In this document: in pieces, positions 1-8,188 of the stretch
Numbering within the stretch: the first letter of the stretch is position 1
How the letters are laid out: each line of letters begins with the position of its first letter
Assembly (NCBI RefSeq): GCF_015714725.1
Contig: NZ_WBKM01000320.1
Location: forward strand, 1 to 40,217
Length of the DNA stretch: 40,217 nucleotides
From: Nostoc sp. WHI
GTDB lineage: Bacteria; Cyanobacteriota; Cyanobacteriia; Cyanobacteriales; Nostocaceae
Reading direction: 5' to 3'
Made by a program: the position numbers and the translations under genes
Notes under the pieces: model-generated
Seen by the model: the letters and a program-made list of their open reading frames with translations, nothing else
What the model was told of the DNA's origin: nothing
The model's database searches: none

Positions 1-87
1 GTGGACTTATCCACATAACGTGAAAAGTCAGAGCTTTTGGTAAGGATTTTGTAAAGTTAAGTTAATTAAGTTTAAAAAAACTCATAA

Positions 88-201
88 TTAAGTACGTGTT
101 TTGGAAGCCTTCAATTCCAGACCCATGTCTATTAACCATTCAGAGATTATCTCTCTGCATCTTTGGACAACGGTTATGTCTTTATGGAGAATCACCAGCC
201 C
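88..201 (-). pseudogene. Group II intron reverse transcriptase/maturase fragment
   Basis: About 37 codons on the minus strand match the part of cyanobacterial group II intron-encoded proteins that follows the reverse transcriptase active site: the run ILHKDITVVQRC followed by WLIDMGLELKASKTR is characteristic. The family catalytic YADD box, which should lie just upstream, is missing; the sequence before it (202-291) is unrelated low-complexity repeat DNA, and a stop codon follows directly. No intron domain V or X domain is visible nearby, so this is a stranded fragment of a mobile intron and not a functional gene. The assignment rests on motif recall only. Confidence 0.6.
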
Positions 202-619
202 CGTTGGGGCGGGTATAGGGTGTGGGGTGTTGGGTTGCAGGTTATAAAGAAGCCCCAACAGCCCTAAAGTCAGAAGCCTCGCCTTTTTCAAGGCGCTTGC
301 ATTGGGCGAGGTTGGAAGCCTCGTCCAATGCCGTATTCCCTACACCCGACACCCTATCCCCCACACCCTTCTTCTCACAAAGTCATCGGCGTATCCTTTA
401 GGCTATCCATTAGTCACATCTTTCTTTACAATCTTGAAACGCTTGTTTTATAAGTATCTTGAACACTGAGGTGTCAGGCATACTTGACAAATTAGCTCTT
501 AGTCTTCTCGCTAAAATTAGGTTTTTATTGAGAATGAACAACGAACGAATAAGGTTTAGGAAAAACGTGAGCGAATACTCTCGCAAATGTTAAGAAAGAT
601 CCGGGTAATGGATAGCCCT
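202..619. repeat. Gene-free stretch with degenerate Nostoc-type repeats
   Basis: No convincing gene. Around 211-240 and again, inverted, around 330-368 there are G-rich and C-rich stretches built on GGTGTGGGGTGTTGGG-like words, a dispersed repeat type common between genes of Nostoc-like genomes. Two short GAGG/GCCTC direct copies (GGAAGCCTCG) flank position 300. The rest (400-619) shows no motif I can name. Confidence 0.45.
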
Positions 620-1620
620 TTAGGGCGGGGACTGTAAATGGTCTAGCTCAAGTTGACAAATAAAATCCAATATGAGTGATGTAAATTTCTCAGGATACCA
701 GAGTCCCCATTCGTGGAAACCTTCTTCTACAGTAATTAATTTAGAGTCTGGAATAATTGCCGCCATTTCTTGAGCGTTACTTAATGGTGTAGTTAGGTCT
801 TTTTCTGACCATAATAACAAACAGGGAGCGGGGATTTTTGGTAGCAGATAGTTGATATTTTCGTATAAAGAAATTAGCAATCCTTGAATGACATTTCCTG
901 TGTTGAAAAAAAGTTATAGGAGAAAACCAAAGGAATGTCAACTAATTTCAATCTGCGTCTTGGGAGAAAGATTTGAGCCGTCATTTCGATTGCACTTCGC
1001 GGTATCATCTCTGGGATAGATGGCGTAGGAAGCCCGGTACTATCTACCAGAATTACACTTCTGACTTTTTCTGGAACAAGTGTAGATAAAGTAATGGCAA
1101 TACCTCCGCCGAATGAGTGTCCTACTAGATGAAATTGTTGTAAATCCAAAACTTCCAGAAACGAAAGGAGACATTTGCTATAGCTAAGGTAATCGGGAAG
1201 TAGCCCAGAGTAAGTTGATCTCCTAAAACTGGGTAAGTCAGGAGCAATTATAGTATGGTGCTGTGCTAGTAGTTTCAGCACTTCTTGATAAGGCTCAGTA
1301 GAGATTCCCCAGCCGTGTAAAAATAGGATAGGGATTAAACTCGACTCCAACCTACTTTGCTGATAAAAAATAGTGCAATCTTGTAAATCGACCCGATGAT
1401 TAGTTAATTGGGATTTCAAAACCACAACCTCATTTACTATGACTTGGTAAATTACTTCTACTGTGATGTAATAGTAGCAATCCCACAGAGTTGAGGAAAC
1501 TTTCTCAAGGATTATATAGGTGCGCTGCTGATGTCGTTCGGTTTTGGTTTTCGCCCTTGTGTCTTGCAACTTCTTGAGTTCAGCATCAGGAATGGTAGGA
1601 GCAGAGGCGATCGCCTGCAC
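620..1620 (-). pseudogene. Alpha/beta hydrolase, frameshifted by one base
   Basis: Two minus-strand reading frames together make one alpha/beta hydrolase of about 330 residues. The upstream part (GTG start at 1620) has the oxyanion HGW motif near residue 102 and the nucleophile elbow GHSFGG with Ser169. The downstream part (620-880 and upstream) carries the acid in LLLWSEKDL and the catalytic His in EEGFHEW. The frames switch at an A7 run at 906-912: restoring one base gives a continuous ...SYNFFFNTGNVIQGLLIS... reading. So the triad is complete but split. The cause may be real inactivation or a homopolymer sequencing error. Substrate unknown; the family includes lipases, esterases and haloperoxidase-like enzymes. 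It stands alone, divergent from the next gene. Confidence 0.75.
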
Positions 1621-1643
1621 CTAGAGAGGAAAAAGCAGATAAA

Positions 1644-1838
1644 ATGGGAACTAATAGTTCCCAAATTTTGCCCACATCAGAAGTACAAGTTCGACCTCTG
1701 GCAAAGCTAGAGCCTCAACAACAGCCAGAAGCATGGCAGCAGGCGGTAGAACAAGTCCTATTTCAGAAAATTTTTGGGCAATCCCTGTATTATGCCCCTA
1801 TCCATTTTGCTGTGTCTGATGCGGGAGCGATCGCTTGA
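1644..1838 (+). pseudogene. Possible ParB/KorB-like protein remnant (64 codons)
   Basis: A short open frame begins 23 bp from the divergent hydrolase start. Its central segment (VRPLAKLEPQQQPEAWQQAVE) resembles the conserved stretch after the ParB nuclease-like domain of phage and plasmid-type ParB proteins, where it normally continues into an AGGKVPS-type motif. Here the match stops after about residue 38 and the tail is unrelated, ending at a HIP1 site. I read it as a fragment fused to noncoding DNA; it could equally be a chance frame. Confidence 0.35.
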
Positions 1839-2002
1839 CCATTCACTCATTGATTAAAAACCGTAATCTTTATCTGGCAAGCATTTTGGCTTTTCTTAGT
1901 GCCATTGCCTTAGAACTTATTGATTAAATCTTATATAAGTTTTGCTAATTGTGGCTAATAGGAGCTATAACAATTTAACTTTTTAAATATTGACTAAATA
2001 AT

Positions 2003-3472
2003 ATGGTTCAGCCCCAAAAAGATGACATTTCAATAGAAGCTAGTTCTCTTCCTCCTGTCCCCATTCAAGAAATCTCAGAGGATAGGGCATTAACAGAGAC
2101 AGTACTTTTTCCAACTCCAAAACTGTTTCTAAAAATTACTAAGCCAGAAGTTCGCCAAAGTCTCAGGGCATTAACTTATGAAAGTGTCTTTGCTGGGGTT
2201 CTTTATAGTATCATCGGCGGCGCGTTGCTCAGTAATTTCTTGCTAGAGTTAGGCGCTGGCCCAGTCGAAATTGGTCTACTTGCGGCTATCCCTCAGATGG
2301 CGAATCTGCTCCAACCACTGGGAGCGTATTTGGTAAACCGAAGTACCAGCTTCCGTTGGTATTTCATGTGTATTTTCATCTCGTCACGGCTGTTATGGTT
2401 GATTCTTCTACCAGCGATTTGGTTGGTTACTTCATCTCGTATTACTGGATACCAAGTAGTACAGTTGACACTGACAATTCTCTTAGTAGCTAATATCATC
2501 GAAGCTTTTGGTCGTGCGCCTTGGCTTGGGTGGTCAGCTGTGTTAGTACCTCAGCTGTTGCGGGGGAGATATTTCGGCTTTCGCAATAGTATTCTCGGCT
2601 TGACTAACCTTGTTGGTATCCCTCTGCTAGGTTTAGTAGTATCAGCTTGGCCTGGTGGAACCCTTCAAGGTTATGGCACAGTCTTGGTTGTAGGAATCAT
2701 GCTAGGGCTAATCAGTGTCGGCTGTCAGTTCTGGATGACTGATATAAACCCGCAACTTTTAAAAGTTAAAGTTGCAGATTCAGACACATCACACCCACAG
2801 CCCCAAGGAATAGATTTTAGCTTCCTTAAAGATGCTAACTTTTTGAAGTTTGTGCTTTATCTGAGCATCTGGTGCTTTGCTGTTAACGTCAGTGCTCCTT
2901 TCTTTAACCTTTATCTGCTGGATAACCTGGAGATAGATATTAGTGTAGTAACGATTTATCACGGCTTAGGAACTGGTGCGAATATGCTAATGCTGCTTTT
3001 GTGGGGCAAACTGGCCGACCGGATTGGGAATCGCCCACTATTACTATTAGTGGGAGTCTTAGTAGCGGTGACACCTCTGCTGTGGCTCTTAGTTGGAAGC
3101 GATCGCATTTCTTTTTGGATCTGGCTACCCTTGTTGCACATACTAGCTGGTGCAACGTGGGCAGCAATTGATTTATGTACCAACAATTTGATGATGGGAA
3201 TAGCACCGTTGGGTCATCAGTCGGGTTATTTTGCGATCGCAGCTGCAATTGCTGGTATCACTGGAGCAATGGGTATTACTGTCGGTGGTTTTCTAACAAC
3301 TCTCCCTGGTGTTGCGGGTTTACTGGGGTTGTTTGTTCTCTCAGGCTTACTACGCATGGTTGCACTTGTACCCTTAGTTTTTGTTCAGGAGCAACGCTCT
3401 ATACCACTAGGCCAGCTAATCCGATTCTTATTCCCAATGAAGCAGTCAACTGATCTGATAGAAGTGGAATAA
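2003..3472 (+). CDS. MFS family permease (489 aa)
   Basis: Integral membrane transporter of the major facilitator superfamily. After a polar N-terminus of about 60 residues the protein shows roughly twelve hydrophobic segments in two halves split by a hydrophilic stretch near residues 245-275. The loop after the second helix (residues 95-115, PQMANLLQPLGAYLVNR) and the second-half loop GKLADRIGNRP match the MFS signature G-x3-D-R-x-G-x-R. Length is normal for a 12-helix MFS exporter. Substrate cannot be read from sequence. It faces the convergent ATP-grasp gene 254 bp downstream; an exporter beside a peptide ligase would fit a small natural-product locus, but that is inference. The start ATG follows an A/T-rich leader with no clear Shine-Dalgarno. 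Confidence 0.8.
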   Translation: MVQPQKDDISIEASSLPPVPIQEISEDRALTETVLFPTPKLFLKITKPEVRQSLRALTYESVFAGVLYSIIGGALLSNFLLELGAGPVEIGLLAAIPQMANLLQPLGAYLVNRSTSFRWYFMCIFISSRLLWLILLPAIWLVTSSRITGYQVVQLTLTILLVANIIEAFGRAPWLGWSAVLVPQLLRGRYFGFRNSILGLTNLVGIPLLGLVVSAWPGGTLQGYGTVLVVGIMLGLISVGCQFWMTDINPQLLKVKVADSDTSHPQPQGIDFSFLKDANFLKFVLYLSIWCFAVNVSAPFFNLYLLDNLEIDISVVTIYHGLGTGANMLMLLLWGKLADRIGNRPLLLLVGVLVAVTPLLWLLVGSDRISFWIWLPLLHILAGATWAAIDLCTNNLMMGIAPLGHQSGYFAIAAAIAGITGAMGITVGGFLTTLPGVAGLLGLFVLSGLLRMVALVPLVFVQEQRSIPLGQLIRFLFPMKQSTDLIEVE

Positions 3473-3726
3473 TAAGTTTTCAATTATGTATTTCAACAAC
3501 ATCCCAGCAAACTATAGAGTCGTTGAGCATCACGAATAGCGTTTCCATCGGTTACTCGTAGTAAGCGGCTATAGCCCTATTTTAAGGTTAAATATATTTA
3601 TAAGTTATTTCTTTTCATTTTTCCTCAACTATATAAAAAAGTTAATCCCTTTAAAAATTAGGCAAACAACTTCAGTTCCTATGATAAATAAAACTTGATA
3701 ATGCCAGATATTAACAGTGCCGCTGT

Positions 3727-4998
3727 TTAAGGGTTTGCTCGCAATCCCTTATCCTGTAATTGCTGCTCTATATGCTGCATTTCTTCGATACTTTCTCCAG
3801 CAGCGATCGCATAAATTTCGGTGTATATTTTTCCATATTTGACCTTCTCTAAAGCCGATAGGATAATCAAGTCTTTGCGATCTAGTTCTGGTTTTAAAGT
3901 TACTAAAATTGAATCCAACGTTCCTTCCATACGGTAGTCACTGGAATATTTAGCTACTTCTTTTCCCAGTCCTAGTAAGGTATGACGCTGCAAACACAGA
4001 GGAGTTGAGCCATTGACTCGAAAATTGGCATCGATCGCATAAAACTGTCCGTCTTGATCTTCCAGCACATCGAACCCAATTACCCCAAAATAACCCTGTT
4101 TGTGAGCATACTGACCAATGGCAGCAATCATCTCAAAAAACTTGCTCATGTCAGTGTTGCAGTAGTCAATTAGTCCCCCTAAATAGTTACCTTCTGGAGT
4201 GACGAGTTGGGTAGTAGTGCCGATGAGGGTTATCTCTCCCGCCTTGTTAACATAGAACTGTACGCAGTAATTCTGCACCTCATTATTGACGAACTCCGAG
4301 ACAATAATCGTATCGAGTAACTTAATATCAAGATATTTCCTGATTTCTTCAAGGCAGTAGTTCAAATCGCTGGGGCTTTTGATGATATAAGTGCCTTCTC
4401 CTGAGAGTCCGTGCGACGTTTTAATTAAATAGGGGAATTGTGGTAATTGAATCTCTTCGAGATTGATTTGGTGCAGATTGTAGCTCTCATATTTTGGACA
4501 TTGCACCCCTAGTTCGTCTAGTGTTACTTTGCTGAGTAAGCGGTAATGAGTGTCTGAATCAACAGCGTGTTTTTCTCTTTTGAGGTGATCAAAGGGAAAT
4601 AAAGTGATGAGTTTGTCAAAATGTTCGCCCTGGCTGAGGTCATCCAAATAAGTTGAGCAATCCATCATCGATAGATTGGAGTCGCTGAAGCTGAAATGCT
4701 CTTGCCAGTATTCAAGTAGAGACTTTGGTGGTGGAATAATCACAATTCCTGCAATGCGATCGCCTAACACGGCCAGATTTTTCCAAGGTTCTTTCTGACA
4801 AATCTTGTCGAAGGAGGTTTTAGTGGCTTCACTACTGCCATCTTGAATAAAATATTTTTTCCGGTTGGGATAAGCGGCCCAACTACCAGTTGCAGGGTAA
4901 TTTAAAATAAACCCATAAGATGCATCTGTGATATCTTCAGCAAACAGATCGGAAAGAGAATTCCCTCGAAAGTATTGAAAATTATATTTTGAATTCAT
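3727..4998 (-). CDS. ATP-grasp ligase-like protein (423 aa)
   Basis: Cytoplasmic ATP-grasp enzyme, expected to activate a carboxylate as acyl phosphate and join it to an amine or similar acceptor. The central fold is visible: YLIKTSHGLSGEGTYI (glycine-rich ATP loop with the first Lys), the IIVSEFV hinge, and the metal-binding end FYAIDANFRVNGSTP with its Asp and Asn. The N-terminal 150 residues match nothing I can name. Similarity is to the less characterised ATP-grasp proteins found with peptide natural products, not to a housekeeping synthetase. The gene is preceded on its own strand by a strong hairpin (5013-5039) ending 14 bp before the start. Convergent with the MFS permease. Substrate unknown. 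Confidence 0.7.
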   Translation of the reverse strand: MNSKYNFQYFRGNSLSDLFAEDITDASYGFILNYPATGSWAAYPNRKKYFIQDGSSEATKTSFDKICQKEPWKNLAVLGDRIAGIVIIPPPKSLLEYWQEHFSFSDSNLSMMDCSTYLDDLSQGEHFDKLITLFPFDHLKREKHAVDSDTHYRLLSKVTLDELGVQCPKYESYNLHQINLEEIQLPQFPYLIKTSHGLSGEGTYIIKSPSDLNYCLEEIRKYLDIKLLDTIIVSEFVNNEVQNYCVQFYVNKAGEITLIGTTTQLVTPEGNYLGGLIDYCNTDMSKFFEMIAAIGQYAHKQGYFGVIGFDVLEDQDGQFYAIDANFRVNGSTPLCLQRHTLLGLGKEVAKYSSDYRMEGTLDSILVTLKPELDRKDLIILSALEKVKYGKIYTEIYAIAAGESIEEMQHIEQQLQDKGLRANP

Positions 4999-5012
4999 CT
5001 AGTCCTCTCATA

Positions 5013-5039
5013 AACCGCATCCACAAAGGGGATGCGGTT
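5013..5039 (-). promoter_or_regulatory. Leader hairpin just upstream of the ATP-grasp gene
   Basis: A perfect 10-bp stem, AACCGCATCC pairing with GGATGCGGTT around a 7-base loop. On the minus strand it ends 14 bp before the ATP-grasp ATG and is followed by GAGAGGA, a likely ribosome binding site. On the plus strand it is followed by GTTTTT, so it could also stop readthrough from the left. Confidence 0.5.
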
Positions 5040-5150
5040 GTTTTTAGAAAACGAGTCTCCTGGATTTTCAAATAATACCAACTTGAAAAAATAAAGCTGT
5101 ATATTTAAACTTGAAAACTCAGATGTAATTTGGCTTCATTAATTACGCAT

Positions 5151-5190
5151 TACCAATTCGTAGCGGATCAGAACCTATCACGAATTGGTA
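5151..5190. terminator. Inverted repeat after the asparaginase gene
   Basis: TACCAATTCGT (5151-5161) pairs with ACGAATTGGTA (5180-5190) across an 18-base loop. It begins 4 bp beyond the stop codon of the minus-strand isoaspartyl peptidase gene. No U-run follows, so it may be a terminator stem or simply the dispersed ACCAATTCGT repeat; a related copy (ACGAATTACGAATTGGTAT) lies near 30355-30374. Confidence 0.45.
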
Positions 5191-5194
5191 TGAG

Positions 5195-6067
5195 TTATTT
5201 CTTGGTAAAGGCAGCCACATTGTCTTGTCCTACCGTCATATAAGCACAAGCCATATGTGACGAATTATATGCCCAGCCAACGCGTCCTTGACGGTCTATG
5301 ACGATGCACCCAGCTTCACCTTTAACCTTAGAAACCAAAGCGTCAATTGCCATCTGTGCGGCTTCATTTGGATGCCGATCTTCAGTCAAAAAATCGATCG
5401 CAGTTTTAGCCAAAACCACCGGGATAATCGACTCGCCATCACCTGTTGTTGAGCAACCGCCGAATTTATTGTCAGCGTACAAGCCACAGCCCACAAGCGC
5501 AGTGTCACCGACGCGACCTTGTTGCTGCTTAGTGGTACCACCAGTTGAAGTGCCAGCAGCTAGGATGCCGTTAGCATCCAAAGCCACACAGCCTTCAGTG
5601 TTGGGGCGATCAATTACTTTTTCATCCTCCTTCCACTGCTGCCACTGTTCATCAGCTACCAAGTCTTCTTTTTTACACATTTCGGCTCCGTTGTCTGCGG
5701 CAAAGCGTTCTGCGCCCCGCGCCACCAGCATCCTGGGTTTATCATCCATAATCTGTCGTGCTATGGAGATGGGATGACGGATGCCCTGAACTGCTGCAAC
5801 TGCTCCCCAACTTAATGAGCCTTCCATGATCGCCGCGTCTAATTCCACCTCTCCGTCGCTGTTGAGAGTTGCACCAAGACTGGCGTTAAATGTCTGGTCA
5901 GCTTCCAGAACTCGAATAGCTGCTTCAACAGCTTCTGGGGCTGTACCTCCACTGATTAGAACTGCCCAACCAGCTTCTACTGCTGCTGTACAGCCTGCAT
6001 TGTTGGCTACAACTTTATCGTCTGTGATGGTTTTTGCTCCACCGTGAACAATGATAGTCGGTGTCAT
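5195..6067 (-). CDS. iaaA: Isoaspartyl peptidase / plant-type L-asparaginase (290 aa)
   Basis: Ntn-hydrolase precursor that cleaves itself to alpha and beta chains and hydrolyses isoaspartyl dipeptides and asparagine. Visible landmarks: N-terminal IIVHGGA, the cleavage site RPNTEGCVALD giving Thr157 as the new N-terminal nucleophile, STGGTT about 18 residues later, the RVGD and GLYADN substrate-binding loops, and the STTGDGE motif near the C-terminus. In most homologues the nucleophile context is GTVGAVA; here it is NTEGCVA. At 290 residues it is slightly short for the family (about 310-330), the difference lying in the linker before Thr157. The start lies 14 bp downstream of the hflX stop, so the two are probably cotranscribed. 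Confidence 0.9.
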   Translation of the reverse strand: MTPTIIVHGGAKTITDDKVVANNAGCTAAVEAGWAVLISGGTAPEAVEAAIRVLEADQTFNASLGATLNSDGEVELDAAIMEGSLSWGAVAAVQGIRHPISIARQIMDDKPRMLVARGAERFAADNGAEMCKKEDLVADEQWQQWKEDEKVIDRPNTEGCVALDANGILAAGTSTGGTTKQQQGRVGDTALVGCGLYADNKFGGCSTTGDGESIIPVVLAKTAIDFLTEDRHPNEAAQMAIDALVSKVKGEAGCIVIDRQGRVGWAYNSSHMACAYMTVGQDNVAAFTKK

Positions 6068-6081
6068 ATAATTCCCTTTAG

Positions 6082-7416
6082 TTAGTATGAATTTTGTGGA
6101 ACTGCGTTCTGCGCTTCGGGCAGCGCCGCAGGCATCGCCTCAACTCTTTCGTCAATTAGTTGCAGCGATCGCATTTTTAAATTCTCTAAACCCAAGTGCT
6201 GGGTTGTTGATATAAACACAGCTTCGGGATAATCTTGTTGAACTCTAGCCCAGGTTTCGCTATCTACTTTGTCAACCTTGTTAAAAGCAATCAAACTTTT
6301 TTCTGGAATCTCAGGCATTTCTTCGAGTATTTCCAGGACACTCGCAATATGGCTTTCCCAAGCTGGATGGGACAAATCCACAACATGAATCATGGCATCA
6401 GCCTCAACTACTTCCTCCAATGTGGCGCGAAACGCATCTATCAGTGGTGGTGGGAGTTCGTGAATAAACCCTACAGTATCTGTGAGCAAAATTGACCTGC
6501 GTTCATGTGTTTGGGGTTTTGTAATTACCACCTTGCGGGTTGTTGGGTCAAGGGTAGCAAATAGTTGGTCTGCGGTGAAAACCTCCGCATTGGTTAACAC
6601 ATTCAGCAAAGTAGATTTACCAGCATTGGTATAGCCAACTAATGCTAAAACCGGAATTTCTTGCTGTTGTCGTTGTTGTCTAATGCGGCCGCGATGTGCT
6701 TGTAAATCGTTTACTTCCTGCTGTAACTGGTTTATTCGTCGTTGAATTGTTCGCCGTTCCGTCTCTAGTTTTGTTTCACCAGGGCCTCGCGTCCCAATAC
6801 CCGCACCTAATCGAGACATCTCCTGACCGCGACCGCGTAGCCGAGGTAACATATATTCGAGTTGCGCCAACTCTACTTGTAATTTACCCTCTTGAGTCCG
6901 AGCGCGTTGAGCAAAAATATCCAGAATGACTTCTGTGCGATCTACAACTCGGATACCTATTTCCTGTTCTAAGTTACGGGCTTGAGATGCAGAAATATCT
7001 TGGTCAAAAACGATTAGATTAGCTCTTAGTTTTTGAGCTAAAAGGGTGATTTCTTCAATTTTTCCCTTACCAACCACTGTTTGGGGATGGGCGTGATCGC
7101 GCTTTTGCCGCATTGTATCCAGTACAATTCCTCCAGCACTTTCCACCAAACGTACCAGTTCTGCAAGTCCATCTTCAAATCGTTGAACAGAAACATCTTC
7201 TGTCTGCACTCCTACCAGCAGCACCCTATCTTGGTCAGAGACAATTTCTTGAGATAGGAATATTCCATCCCCTGCGCCAACAATTTCTCTTTCCCATTCA
7301 TGAACTAGTTCATCAAATTCCTGTTCGGTTATATCATCCAAACTTAGAGGAGGTGAAATTACCCAAGGACTTTCTGAATCAGGGAAAAGATAAGTTAAAA
7401 AATCTTTTTTTCTCAA
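6082..7416 (-). CDS. hflX: Ribosome-associated GTPase HflX, shortened at the N-terminus
   Basis: GTPase that binds the ribosome 50S subunit and helps split stalled or heat-stressed ribosomes. Seen: the HflX N-domain (residues about 63-200, ending in the GGIGTRGPGE-like loop GAGIGTRGPGETKLE), a coiled coil (220-252), the P-loop GYTNAGKST (261-269), DTVGF switch II, and NKVD as G4. The open frame starts at a TTG (7416) directly after an in-frame TAG. Cyanobacterial HflX proteins usually carry roughly 110-150 extra residues before this point, and the first 45 residues here resemble the end of that extension (LFPDSESPWVISPPLSLD). The gene therefore looks 5'-truncated, although the catalytic core equals the length of E. 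coli HflX (426 aa) and may still work. Confidence 0.9.
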   Translation of the reverse strand: MRKKDFLTYLFPDSESPWVISPPLSLDDITEQEFDELVHEWEREIVGAGDGIFLSQEIVSDQDRVLLVGVQTEDVSVQRFEDGLAELVRLVESAGGIVLDTMRQKRDHAHPQTVVGKGKIEEITLLAQKLRANLIVFDQDISASQARNLEQEIGIRVVDRTEVILDIFAQRARTQEGKLQVELAQLEYMLPRLRGRGQEMSRLGAGIGTRGPGETKLETERRTIQRRINQLQQEVNDLQAHRGRIRQQRQQQEIPVLALVGYTNAGKSTLLNVLTNAEVFTADQLFATLDPTTRKVVITKPQTHERRSILLTDTVGFIHELPPPLIDAFRATLEEVVEADAMIHVVDLSHPAWESHIASVLEILEEMPEIPEKSLIAFNKVDKVDSETWARVQQDYPEAVFISTTQHLGLENLKMRSLQLIDERVEAMPAALPEAQNAVPQNSY

Positions 7417-7588
7417 CTACAACTAACAATGTCAATCAAAATTATTGAGATTGAAGTTGCTATTTAATCCCTAAATTAACTAGATTAATGTCCTCGTTCG
7501 TCTGCCACAAGTATAGTCTGGTGTTAAATTAAATTGTGATATTTAAAACTCATGATTCTACCATCAGGTAGAGGTGAAAATATTGTTC

Positions 7589-7786
7589 AGGACTTACGCA
7601 CTGTACAAAATGACTATCATGTGTATCAACGAAAATCCGTTGTTTCAGACCATTCGCTACTAGCTTTAGATCACTAGCGTAGGCGCAGCCCGCCGCAGGC
7701 ATCGCTGGCTAATGGTGAAAAAATCAAACTTAAATGTCTGAAAACCCATATTCATATTTAATTGCTTCTGTCAATGCGTAAGTCCT
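7589..7786. mobile_element. MITE-like element with AGGACTTACGCA terminal repeats
   Basis: AGGACTTACGCA at 7589-7600 is matched exactly by TGCGTAAGTCCT at 7775-7786, giving a 198-bp non-coding element with 12-bp perfect inverted termini. The flanks ATTGTTC (left) and ATTGTTG (right) share ATTGTT, which could be a target duplication. The interior carries a copy of the 29-bp GCGTAGGCG repeat. No transposase frame, so any movement must be in trans. Confidence 0.6.
7677..7705 (+). repeat. 29-bp dispersed repeat, copy 1
   Basis: Begins GCGTAGGCGCAGCCC and ends GGCATCGC. The same 29-bp unit recurs at 7962-7990 and 30227-30255 and, inverted and degenerate, at 30279-30309. Confidence 0.8.
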
Positions 7787-7811
7787 ATTGTTGTCAAGAC
7801 AAAAATTCTTT

Positions 7812-8182
7812 CGACAGCATATTGTGGAATATTACGAAGCCTTGATGCCAGCCATTGTTTCGAGTTGCGCTAGTTATTTGGTATTTGCAGCAATCACACA
7901 TTTAGGAATTGTGTCCACTTGGCATTTTCCCCAGTACCACCCAAACAAGATTGATGATTTTGCGTAGGCGTAGCCCGTCGTAGACATCGCTATCATATTC
8001 GGAATCATTGGAGCGGTGGCGAAATGGATTTTTATGATTACTTGCTCGCTTGAATTCCTGGCCCCATTTATGTACACACAACACTAGCAGGATTAGGGCT
8101 TGGCACTTTAGGAGTTTTATTACCCCTAACCCGTTATTTTGGATATGAAGAGTTAGAGCCAGTCCTCATTTTCGGTAATCTT
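7812..8182 (+). pseudogene. ClC-type chloride channel/transporter remnant
   Basis: The plus strand reads in one frame through YYEALMPAIVSSCASYL, ITHLGIVSTWHFPQYHP and IIFGIIGAVAKWIFM, then in another frame through YVHTTLAGLGLGTLGVLLPL and YFGYEELEPVL. These blocks, in this order, are typical of the second half of cyanobacterial ClC voltage-gated chloride channel proteins. The first frame is interrupted after KIDDF by a 29-bp repeat that brings two TAG codons (7962-7990), and a deletion plus frameshift follows around 8060. Both ends of the gene are missing. Clearly dead. Confidence 0.75.
7962..7990 (+). repeat. 29-bp dispersed repeat, copy 2, inside the ClC remnant
   Basis: Begins GCGTAGGCGTAGCCC and ends GACATCGC. 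It lies exactly between two recognisable coding blocks of the ClC remnant, with the reading frame the same on both sides. Confidence 0.8.
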
Positions 8183-8188
8183 TTGTCG

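Noticed and set aside
906..912. Programmed frameshifting in the alpha/beta hydrolase
   Set aside because: Hydrolases of this type are not known to use frameshifting, and no X_XXY_YYZ heptamer in the right phase is present; a lost base is simpler.
5298..6047. Plus-strand open frames of 159 and 73 codons
   Set aside because: They lie wholly opposite the well-supported isoaspartyl peptidase gene and have biased Ser/Ala/Pro composition typical of antisense frames.
7874..8084. Two small minus-strand open frames
   Set aside because: The opposite strand holds recognisable ClC chloride channel blocks, so these are shadows of a pseudogene.
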